DNA of 10,460 nucleotides from Bacteroidales bacterium UBA3684 (GTDB lineage: Bacteria > Bacteroidota > Bacteroidia > Bacteroidales > P3). Numbering within the stretch: the first letter of the stretch is position 1; each line of letters begins with the position of its first letter. The stretch lies in assembly GCA_002372855.1 (NCBI GenBank), contig DFIZ01000070.1:1-10460 (forward strand), given 5' to 3'. The position numbers and the translations under genes were made by a program. The notes below the pieces were generated by a model. That model did not search any database and had not been told where the DNA came from. It worked only from the letters and a program-made list of their open reading frames with translations. Positions 1 to 6,373 of this stretch are shown here, in pieces.

Positions 1-32
1 ATATAAGAAATGCCGAATTATGTACCTCTTCG
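1..32 (+). repeat. Left arm of perfect 32-bp terminal inverted repeat
   Basis: These 32 bases are the exact reverse complement of the last 32 bases of the window; the match breaks at base 33. Within and just past the arm, CCGAA (13-17) and TTCGG (29-33) could pair as a short hairpin. No transposase or recombinase gene lies inside the window. Because the arms coincide with both window edges, the simplest reading is a multi-copy genomic repeat at which an assembly stopped. An inverted-segment boundary is the alternative. Confidence 0.9.
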
Positions 33-49
33 GGGGGTATCGGATGTCA

Positions 50-88
50 GTTATGAGTTATGAGTTAAGAGTTATGAGTGGGGAGTTT
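50..88 (+). repeat. Tandem heptamer repeat, unit about GTTATGA
   Basis: Five units of 7 bp begin at 50, 57, 64, 71 and 78: GTTATGA, GTTATGA, GTTAAGA, GTTATGA, GTGGGGA. A partial sixth begins at 85. The tract lies between the left inverted-repeat arm and the promoter of the first gene. It has the same period and a similar pattern (GT at the start, purines at the end) to three other intergenic tracts in this window. It resembles in kind the short tandemly repeated repetitive sequences known from cyanobacteria; that comparison is an analogy only. Confidence 0.85.
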
Positions 89-149
89 TTTTTTGATTTT
101 TAATAATTTTTTTCAATAGGAAATAATATTTTTTGTATCTTTGCAGGTG
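86..149 (+). promoter_or_regulatory. Promoter of first P-domain gene: phased T-tracts plus TATCTTTG box
   Basis: TATCTTTG at 136-143 fits the Bacteroidota sigma-ABfr -7 element (TAnnTTTG). No convincing -33 TTTG is seen 19-21 bp upstream. T-runs begin at 86, 97, 107 and 129, spacings near one or two helical turns, so the upstream DNA may be curved. If the start of transcription lies a few bases past the box, the leader before the ATG at 153 is only a few bases long. Confidence 0.6.
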
Positions 150-152
150 ATT

Positions 153-2381
153 ATGAAGTGGAAAATACATAACTTGGCATATATTATAATGCTGATTGTC
201 TTTGCGTTACCCATGGCGGCGCAGGGGCAGCGGATATTGCGCGTGGCGGTGGACAGCACGGCGTGCATGGGCGATTCGGTGAGAGTGGGGATGGGCTACT
301 CGTGGAGACACGAGGTGGTGGTGATGAACTACCGGACGGCGCTTTTGTATTCGGAGCCGGCGTTTCTGCCGGACGGGGTGCCGTGCGGCGACATGGGCTG
401 TTCGTACCGTTCGCCGGTGACCTTCGAGGATTTCAGCGACACGGCGGTTATCCGCAATGCGAACGATATCAATTTTGTGCGTCTGAACATGGAGCATTCG
501 TACATCGGCGACCTGTATATCAACATCACGTGCCCGAACGGGCAGAAGGCGTCGCTGATGAACTACGGCGGCACGGGCCATTCGACGTGCAACAGTTCGA
601 TTCCGTCGGGCCACCGTGGATGGAACACGCGCGAGAGCAATATGAGCACGGGGACGTACTTCGGTTTCCCGATCGACCAGGAGAGCAGTTTGTATTCGTG
701 CGACTCGACGGCCTCGGGCAACGAGGCTGGCACGGGCTGGAACTACTGCTGGAGCAGCAATACGGCCAACGGCTACCAGTATGCGTCGGGCGACGGCATT
801 ATCTACCGCAGCGGGCACGTCGTGTCCTACGCGGGGCACAATACCGTCGATTCGTCGGACGTTGCGGCGGGGACCAACTTCTACCATCCGGAGCAGAACT
901 TTGCGACGCTGGTGGGGTGCCCGGTGAACGGGGACTGGTATATCGAGGTGCTGGACGGCTGGGGGAGCGACAACGGCTATATTTTCGAGTGGGAGCTGTC
1001 GCTGAATCCCGAGCTGGTGGGCGAGCAGGGCGGCCTGGTGTCGGCCTACGAGCTGGAGGGCGACTCGGTGCACCGGGTCAACGATTCGACCTTTATGGTT
1101 TATCCCCCCGCGGGCGCCACGGGCGACACGACGGTGACCTTCACCGCCAAGGTGTACGACAATGTGGGCAACTGGGTGGACACGACGTTCGACGTCCACT
1201 TCATGACCCTCCTCCACCGTCGCCACGAAGGGAAGTACTGCATGGGCGACACGGTGCGGATAGACGAGCTGGTGATTACGAACACGACGCAGCGTGTGGA
1301 CACGGTGCTGATGCCGGGCGACATGTGCCCGACGGTGCGTGAGGTGGACCTGGTGTTCCATCCCTCCTATGACTTGTACGACACGCTGAAGGTGTGCCCC
1401 AACATGAGCCACATTTACGCCGGGGTGGAGTATGCCGACGGCGACTACATTATCCGCGACACTACGGCGCAGGGGTGCGACAGCATCACGCGGCTGGCAG
1501 TGCGGACGGTGGATGCGGGATTCAAAGCGGATATGTTCATCAGCGACGACACGACGGCAGGCTGGTTCCGCGATACGGTGCTGGCGGGCTGCGAGCCGTA
1601 CACGGTGTACATGAGGGCAGCGTCGCCCCTGACGGCGAGTTGCCAATGGTTCACGGCGGACACAGGCTGGTTCGACGGCAACCCGTATACACACACCTAC
1701 GACAGCGCCGGTGTGTACAGCATCACGCTGGCGGCGACGAGCATCAACGGCTGCCGCGACACGGCGACAATCCGCAACCGGGTGCGGGTGTACGAGGTGC
1801 CGGAGGCGGACTTCTGGTGGGAGCCTGAGCCCCCGGTGATGTCGCATCCCAATGTTGTGCTCCTGCCCGTGGAGGGCGAGGGGCGGCTGGGCTACACCTG
1901 GACGGTGCAGCGCGGCGGTGGCGACGGCTACGACACCCTCTACGGTGCCCCGGCGCCGTACTCGTGGTTCACGGAGGGCGACAATGTTTTCGGCGATTTC
2001 AACGTGACCCTCGTCGAGGTGCGCCACCACACAGGCCCCTACGGCGGACCGATAGACTGCTACGACACGGTGGAAAAGGCGGTGACGATTGTCAACGACT
2101 GGCTGCAGTTCCCCAACCTGGTGACCCCCAACGGCGACGGCATCAACGATATCTGGAAGGTGGTGAACCTGCTGGAGTGCGGCATGTACTCGATGAACGA
2201 GCTGTGGGTGTACAGTGCCTGGGGCTCGCTGGTGTACCATGCGGAGAATATCGCCACGGAAGAAGAGTTCTGGGACCCCAACGAGACGGGCAGTCCCGAC
2301 GGCACCTACTACTACCGCTTCTCGGCGCGGAGCCTCTACGGCATAGTGAAGAGGAACGGGGCCATCGAGGTGGTGAGATGA
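153..2381 (+). CDS. Secreted P-domain / PKD-like protein with T9SS type B sorting domain
   Basis: Predicted cell-surface or secreted protein of 742 residues; enzymatic role unknown, adhesin-like. Residues 1-24 form a signal peptide (MKWK then a hydrophobic stretch ending at MAAQG). Residues about 85-286 resemble a proprotein convertase P-domain, with MEHSYIGDLYI at 113-123 and GDWYIEVLDG at 260-269, enlarged by a central Cys/Asn-rich insertion. One copy of the GCDS repeat type found in the next gene ends near 441-450. A PKD-like stretch covers about 455-548 (YTHTYDSAGVYSITL at 512-526). Residues 650-742 form a CHU_C / gliding-motility type B sorting domain with TPNGDGIND at 658-666 and an Arg as last residue. 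ATG 153 is preferred over the in-frame TTG at 141, which lies inside the -7 promoter box. The stop codon touches a heptamer repeat. The coding strand is G-rich, unlike the genes downstream. Its paralogue follows directly. Confidence 0.9.
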   Translation: MKWKIHNLAYIIMLIVFALPMAAQGQRILRVAVDSTACMGDSVRVGMGYSWRHEVVVMNYRTALLYSEPAFLPDGVPCGDMGCSYRSPVTFEDFSDTAVIRNANDINFVRLNMEHSYIGDLYINITCPNGQKASLMNYGGTGHSTCNSSIPSGHRGWNTRESNMSTGTYFGFPIDQESSLYSCDSTASGNEAGTGWNYCWSSNTANGYQYASGDGIIYRSGHVVSYAGHNTVDSSDVAAGTNFYHPEQNFATLVGCPVNGDWYIEVLDGWGSDNGYIFEWELSLNPELVGEQGGLVSAYELEGDSVHRVNDSTFMVYPPAGATGDTTVTFTAKVYDNVGNWVDTTFDVHFMTLLHRRHEGKYCMGDTVRIDELVITNTTQRVDTVLMPGDMCPTVREVDLVFHPSYDLYDTLKVCPNMSHIYAGVEYADGDYIIRDTTAQGCDSITRLAVRTVDAGFKADMFISDDTTAGWFRDTVLAGCEPYTVYMRAASPLTASCQWFTADTGWFDGNPYTHTYDSAGVYSITLAATSINGCRDTATIRNRVRVYEVPEADFWWEPEPPVMSHPNVVLLPVEGEGRLGYTWTVQRGGGDGYDTLYGAPAPYSWFTEGDNVFGDFNVTLVEVRHHTGPYGGPIDCYDTVEKAVTIVNDWLQFPNLVTPNGDGINDIWKVVNLLECGMYSMNELWVYSAWGSLVYHAENIATEEEFWDPNETGSPDGTYYYRFSARSLYGIVKRNGAIEVVR

Positions 2382-2430
2382 GTGGAGAGTGGAGAGTGGA
2401 GAGTGATGAGTGATGAGTGATGAGTTTTAG
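2375..2430 (+). repeat. Tandem heptamer repeat, units GTGGAGA and GTGATGA
   Basis: Starting right after the TGA stop of the upstream gene are three GTGGAGA units (2382, 2389, 2396), three GTGATGA units (2403, 2410, 2417) and a degenerate GTTTTAG (2424). In the same phase, the last bases of the gene (GAGATGA, 2375-2381) look like another unit, so the stop codon itself falls within the repeat register. The GTGATGA units put TGA stops into all three + frames. Confidence 0.9.
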
Positions 2431-2446
2431 TTTTCAATAATAACAA

Positions 2447-5107
2447 TTGAATATACATAAATATATACGGATGCTGGCGGCGGTGGCCGCGATGGCGGCG
2501 GCGGTGCCCGCGGCGGGACAGGAGATTGTCTCTTTCTCGGTGCCGACGCAGATGTGCAACGGCGACTCCGCCACCGTGAGCTTCGGCTACCAGGATTCGC
2601 GCAGCATCGTCATCGAACAGAGACAATCGGTTCTGGGACACAGCGAAAGGATATTCCTGCCCGACGGAGTGTCGTGCGGCTCGATGGGGTGCTCGTACCA
2701 GTCGGTGGTCACGTTTTCGGACTTCGCTTCCGGCTCCACCATCACGTCGGTCAACGACATCGACTATGTGCGCATCAACATGGAGCACTCCTACCTGGGC
2801 GACATATACATCAACATCACCTGCCCCAACGGACAGAAGGCGTCGCTGATGAACTATGGCGGCTCTGGAACTTCGACGTGCAACAGTTCGATTCCGTCGG
2901 CTCACCGCGGATGGAGTTCGCCAAGCTACAACAACACGTCGGGAAACACCTACCTGGGCATACCCGTCGACGACAACAACAGACTGAACCCCTGCGACTC
3001 GACGGCGCCGGACAACGAGCCCGGCATCGGATGGAACTACTGCTGGAGCAACAACACCACCAACGGCTACCAGTATGCGCCGGGCGACGGCCTCATCTAC
3101 CGCGCCGCCAATGAGACTACAGTAGGCTATCTCAACACAACCATCGACTCCTCGAACGTTGCCGCAGGGACCAACTTCTACCATCCACAGCAGAGCTTTT
3201 CCAATCTCGTGGGCTGCCCGATGAACGGCGACTGGTACATAGAGGTGCTCGACGGCTGGAGCACCGACAACGGCTACCTCTTCGAATGGGAGCTCTCGCT
3301 CAACGCCGAGCTGCTGCCGCAAGACGACTGCGAAGTGACAGGCTACGACATCAGCGGCTACGGCGTCACGGTGGTCAACGATTCGACCTTCATCATTGCC
3401 GCTCCCACAGACCTGACCCACGACACCACCATAGCCTACACCTACACCATCCACTCCACCTGCGGCGACATCGACAGCACCGTCGACCTCACTTTCCACC
3501 CCGAGTACAGGACCGAGACCTTCGTGGAGGGCTGCGAAAGATACAACTGGAAGGGGCACAACTTCACCGCCTCGGCCACCATACAAGAGACTGCCCACAC
3601 CGCCCACGGATGCGACAGCCTGTCGCGGGTCCATATCACCGTCCATCCCGGCTACCACCTTGTGCAGTCTCGCACGGTGGTCGAGAATGCACTGCCCTAT
3701 GCCTTCAACGGCCGCACCTTCAACGACGAAGTTACCGACTCGCTGCTTACGGACACCACCACCTTCGGGTGCGACAGCAACATAACCTTCACGCTCACCG
3801 TCTTCCGCAATGTGGCCACCGACATCTACGACACCGTCTGCGCCAACACACTCCCCTACCCCTGGAACGGGTTCTCCGTTGCCGCCGCCGGCGACACCCA
3901 GGTGAACCTTCTCACCTCCCACGGGGCCGACAGCGTCGTCACCCTGCACCTTGCCCTGCTGCCGTACAACGATTCGGTTATCACGAAAGAGATTGTAGAG
4001 AACGACCTCCCATACACCATCCTCGGCAGGGAATACCACTCCTCCGTCGACACCACGGAGCATCACACCAATGTCTACGGCTGCGACTCGACCATCACCA
4101 TCCGGCTCATTGTCCACCCCAACCACGCCTACTCCTATTCCCGTACAGTCTGCAATGACCAACTGCCCTACTCTTGGAACGGGCATACCTTCAACGATGC
4201 CGACACCGTAGTGCAAAACCTCACCGACCAATACGGTGCCGACAGCGTCGTCACCCTCATGCTCACGACCATCCCCTCGTACTCCATAGCCATCGACACC
4301 ACCATCTGCGACAACCATCCCCTGCACATAGCCGACCACGTCCTCGAGACCTCCGGCACATATTCAATCCGCCTCACGTCAACCCAGGGCTGCGACAGCC
4401 TGATTACCGTCGACCTCACCGTCAATCCCCACGACGAGATTACTCTGCACGACACCATCTGCGCCAACGATTCCTACACCTTCGGCGGTCACACCTACAA
4501 CCACTCGGGCACCTACGTCTACACCTACACCAATGCCTATGGCTGCGACTCCACCGTTACCCTCAAGCTTGGCATCCTTGCCGGCGACCTCAAGGCCGAC
4601 ATCCGCGCCATTCCCCTCATAGTCTCCACCGCAGCCCCCGACTTCCAGCTCCACGACAACAGCGCCTACGCCACCTCGCGCCTCTGGATAATCGAAGACA
4701 ACAACTTCTCCCAGCACAGCCTCTCCTACACCTTCCCCGACGGCATCGACACGCTGCCCGTCACCCTTGTGGCCTACAGCCCCGAAGGTTGCGCCGACAC
4801 GGCCCGCACGACCATCCTCATCGACCGTTCTATCATCTTCACCCCCAACGCCTTTACCCCCAGCGAGAGCACCAACAACACATGGCAGCCGGTCTTCAAC
4901 CAGCTACTGGACCTCGAGGTATGGATCTACACCCGCTCGGGACTCCTCGTCAACCACCTCGAAGGCACCGACCTGCGCTGGGACGGCACCACGGCCGACG
5001 GCACCGCCTGTCCCCAGGGCGCCTACGTCTACAGCCTCCAATACCACACCCTCCTCCGCCCGCAAGAACTGCATACACTTACCGGTACCATCCTCTTAAT
5101 CAGATAA
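2447..5107 (+). CDS. Secreted P-domain protein with seven ~52-residue repeats and T9SS sorting domain
   Basis: Predicted large surface protein of 886 residues, likely adhesive or structural; no catalytic motif seen. A TTG start at 2447 is chosen because an in-frame stop lies just upstream and it gives a basic n-region (NIHKYIR) before the hydrophobic signal core. The later ATG 2471 would leave a signal peptide with no positive charge. Residues about 37-287 are the same P-domain-like region as in the preceding gene, with all eight cysteines conserved in position (37, 77, 82, 126, 145, 183, 199, 257). Residues about 352-710 are seven repeats, each ending in G(C/A)DS. Residues 794-886 match a type B / CHU_C domain (TPNAFTP, RWDGTTADG, GAYVYSL, terminal Arg), although the usual NGDG is replaced by SEST. 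The gene ends two bases before dapD, so the two are probably cotranscribed. Confidence 0.88.
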   Translation: MNIHKYIRMLAAVAAMAAAVPAAGQEIVSFSVPTQMCNGDSATVSFGYQDSRSIVIEQRQSVLGHSERIFLPDGVSCGSMGCSYQSVVTFSDFASGSTITSVNDIDYVRINMEHSYLGDIYINITCPNGQKASLMNYGGSGTSTCNSSIPSAHRGWSSPSYNNTSGNTYLGIPVDDNNRLNPCDSTAPDNEPGIGWNYCWSNNTTNGYQYAPGDGLIYRAANETTVGYLNTTIDSSNVAAGTNFYHPQQSFSNLVGCPMNGDWYIEVLDGWSTDNGYLFEWELSLNAELLPQDDCEVTGYDISGYGVTVVNDSTFIIAAPTDLTHDTTIAYTYTIHSTCGDIDSTVDLTFHPEYRTETFVEGCERYNWKGHNFTASATIQETAHTAHGCDSLSRVHITVHPGYHLVQSRTVVENALPYAFNGRTFNDEVTDSLLTDTTTFGCDSNITFTLTVFRNVATDIYDTVCANTLPYPWNGFSVAAAGDTQVNLLTSHGADSVVTLHLALLPYNDSVITKEIVENDLPYTILGREYHSSVDTTEHHTNVYGCDSTITIRLIVHPNHAYSYSRTVCNDQLPYSWNGHTFNDADTVVQNLTDQYGADSVVTLMLTTIPSYSIAIDTTICDNHPLHIADHVLETSGTYSIRLTSTQGCDSLITVDLTVNPHDEITLHDTICANDSYTFGGHTYNHSGTYVYTYTNAYGCDSTVTLKLGILAGDLKADIRAIPLIVSTAAPDFQLHDNSAYATSRLWIIEDNNFSQHSLSYTFPDGIDTLPVTLVAYSPEGCADTARTTILIDRSIIFTPNAFTPSESTNNTWQPVFNQLLDLEVWIYTRSGLLVNHLEGTDLRWDGTTADGTACPQGAYVYSLQYHTLLRPQELHTLTGTILLIR
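3500..4576 (+). repeat. Protein-level tandem repeat array, seven units of 51-53 residues
   Basis: The conserved G(C/A)D triplet begins at residues 388, 441, 493, 545, 597, 648 and 699, giving spacings of 53, 52, 52, 52, 51 and 51. A typical unit runs from a Cys with PY.W/F.G, through a variable strand, to G(C/A)DS..T..L.V.P. Units 2 and 4 share VEN.LPY; units 3 and 5 share LPY.WNG and GADSVVTL, which suggests that a two-unit block was duplicated. I cannot assign a named repeat family with certainty. Confidence 0.85.
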
Positions 5108-5109
5108 TC

Positions 5110-5931
5110 ATGCAACAACACATCGAACAGATATGGGAGCATCGCGAACTCCTTAACGAAACCGAATACCGCCAGGCCGTCGAAGAGGCCATCGCCCTCC
5201 TCGACGAAGGGAAACTGCGCGTGGCGGAACCCACCCAGACTCCCAACGACTCGGCCACCCAGCCACTTCCGTGGACCGTCAACGAGTGGGTCAAGAAAGC
5301 CGTCCTCCTCTACTTCCCCCTCTGCGGCATGCAGACCCTCGAGGCCGGTCCCTTCGAATACCACGACAAGATACCCCTCAAACGCAACTACGCCCGTAAC
5401 GGCGTCCGCGTCGTCCCGCCTGCCGTGGCACGCTACGGCGCCTACCTGGCTCCACAGACGGTGCTCATGCCCTCGTATGTCAACATCGGCGCCTATGTGG
5501 ACAGCGGCACCATGGTCGACACCTGGGCCACCGTGGGCTCCTGCGCCCAGATTGGCAAACACGTGCACCTCAGCGGCGGCGTAGGCATCGGCGGCGTGCT
5601 GGAACCCGTGCAGGCCGCCCCCGTCATCGTGGAGGACAACGCCTTCATCGGCTCGCGCTGCATCATCGTCGAAGGTGCCCACATCGGCCGCGAGGCCGTC
5701 CTCGGCTCCGGCACCGTCATCACCGCCTCGACCCACATCATCGACGTCACAGGCCCCGAGCCCGTCACCCACATCGGCCATGTGCCCCCGCGCAGCGTCG
5801 TCATCCCCGGCAGCTACACCAAGCACTTCCCCGCCGGCGACTACAACGTCTCCTGCGCCCTCATCATCGGCCAACGCAAAGAATCCACCGACAAAAAAAC
5901 ATCACTCAATGAAGCGCTTCGCCTTTTTTAG
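5110..5931 (+). CDS. dapD: 2,3,4,5-tetrahydropyridine-2,6-dicarboxylate N-succinyltransferase
   Basis: DapD transfers succinyl from succinyl-CoA to tetrahydrodipicolinate in the lysine / meso-diaminopimelate pathway, in the cytoplasm, feeding both lysine and peptidoglycan synthesis. The 273-residue product matches the usual length (about 274). It has a helical N-terminal domain (1-100) followed by a left-handed beta-helix of hexapeptide repeats (about 105-235). Diagnostic motifs are MVDTWATVGSCAQIG at 135-149, with the catalytic Asp at 137, LSGGVGIGGVLEP at 154-166, and VEG at 187-189, with Glu 188 as the second catalytic residue. The C-terminal KTSLNEALR (263-271) is typical. ATG 5110 lies two bases after the stop of the adhesin gene. 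A much longer in-frame open reading frame begins at 4174, but that part is a shadow of the upstream gene. The 3' end overlaps the lipoprotein gene by 23 bases. Confidence 0.97.
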   Translation: MQQHIEQIWEHRELLNETEYRQAVEEAIALLDEGKLRVAEPTQTPNDSATQPLPWTVNEWVKKAVLLYFPLCGMQTLEAGPFEYHDKIPLKRNYARNGVRVVPPAVARYGAYLAPQTVLMPSYVNIGAYVDSGTMVDTWATVGSCAQIGKHVHLSGGVGIGGVLEPVQAAPVIVEDNAFIGSRCIIVEGAHIGREAVLGSGTVITASTHIIDVTGPEPVTHIGHVPPRSVVIPGSYTKHFPAGDYNVSCALIIGQRKESTDKKTSLNEALRLF

Positions 5932-6280
5932 CACCCTGCTGCTCCTGCTAGCCAGCTGCAACAAAGTCGACGAAATCGACTTCCGCGGCACCGTCATCGA
6001 CACCCGCGAGTGCACAGCCTCCTATGTCAAGCCCGACCTCGGCTACCTCGTGGCCCTCACCACCCCCGACAGCCTTGGCGGCGACTACACCACCCAGGAC
6101 GGCATCACCCACCATAACGTCGTCATCCTCTATTCTCCCGACCGCCTCGTCTACCGCAACGACAAAATCCGCGGCACCTTCTACTTCGACGACCAGTACT
6201 CGCTCGCCAACTGTTCCATCCATTGGAACGACATCGACAACATCCCCATCGGCGTCTTCACATCCATCTCTGTTGATTAA
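5909..6280 (+). CDS. Small lipoprotein of unknown function
   Basis: A 123-residue protein with a clear type II signal peptide: MKRF, a run of leucines, then the lipobox LLASC with the acylated Cys at 17. The residues after Cys (NKVDE) carry acidic residues that only partly resemble the surface-export signal of Bacteroidota lipoproteins, so outer-membrane attachment is likely but the side is uncertain. The mature part looks beta-rich, with FRGTVID, LGYLVALTTP and KIRGTFYFDD; I recognise no named domain. It starts at ATG 5909 inside the end of dapD in another frame, which suggests translational coupling. It is not a dapD extension, since dapD ends normally with KTSLNEALR. The gene ends with TAA 6278-6280, next to the palindrome TTGTTAACAA. 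Confidence 0.8.
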   Translation: MKRFAFFSTLLLLLASCNKVDEIDFRGTVIDTRECTASYVKPDLGYLVALTTPDSLGGDYTTQDGITHHNVVILYSPDRLVYRNDKIRGTFYFDDQYSLANCSIHWNDIDNIPIGVFTSISVD

Positions 6281-6325
6281 TTGTTAACAAAAACCTTAAA
6301 CCCTAGACCTTAAACCTTAAACTTT
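6281..6325 (-). repeat. Palindrome and tandem heptamer repeat upstream of dnaN
   Basis: Directly after the lipoprotein stop lies the perfect 10-bp palindrome TTGTTAACAA (6281-6290). Then come heptamer units CCTTAAA (6294), CCCTAGA (6301), CCTTAAA (6308), CCTTAAA (6315) and a degenerate CTTTATT (6322). Read on the - strand the unit is TTTAAGG, a rotation of GTTTAAG, which also occurs in the dnaN-ftsX gap. This is therefore the same repeat family in the opposite orientation, running up to the dnaN promoter. Confidence 0.8.
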
Positions 6326-6356
6326 ATTCGTATCTTTGCAAACAAAATACGAATAA
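6324..6356 (+). promoter_or_regulatory. dnaN promoter with 10-bp inverted repeat around the -7 box
   Basis: TATCTTTG at 6331-6338 fits the Bacteroidota -7 element. No -33 element is clear. TTATTCGTAT (6324-6333) and its exact reverse complement ATACGAATAA (6347-6356) are separated by 13 bases and enclose the box and the expected transcription start. They could be an operator for a dimeric regulator or a hairpin near the 5' end of the transcript. The leader to the ATG at 6374 would be about 30 bases. The promoter call rests on the box; the operator idea is inference. Confidence 0.65.
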
Positions 6357-6373
6357 TTTAAAACACCGAGAAT

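Noticed and set aside
141..152. TTG 141 as start of the first adhesin
   Set aside because: It overlaps the TATCTTTG promoter box; ATG 153 gives a normal signal peptide.
2375..2430. CRISPR-like array in the direct repeats
   Set aside because: Repeats are 7 bp and contiguous with no spacers, and no cas gene is nearby.
207..4339. Long minus-strand open reading frames (207-2240 and 2336-4339)
   Set aside because: They lie opposite clearly coding genes, have low-complexity Val/Arg/His/Gly-rich translations with no motifs, and arise from the high GC content and biased third positions.
4174..5109. A long upstream extension of dapD in frame, starting at 4174
   Set aside because: The part before 5110 overlaps the second adhesin in another frame and translates to an Arg/His/Pro-rich peptide; DapD homology begins at ATG 5110 and gives normal length.
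6281..6373. Replication origin upstream of dnaN
   Set aside because: No dnaA gene and no DnaA boxes (TTATNCACA) are seen; dnaN is often away from dnaA in this phylum.
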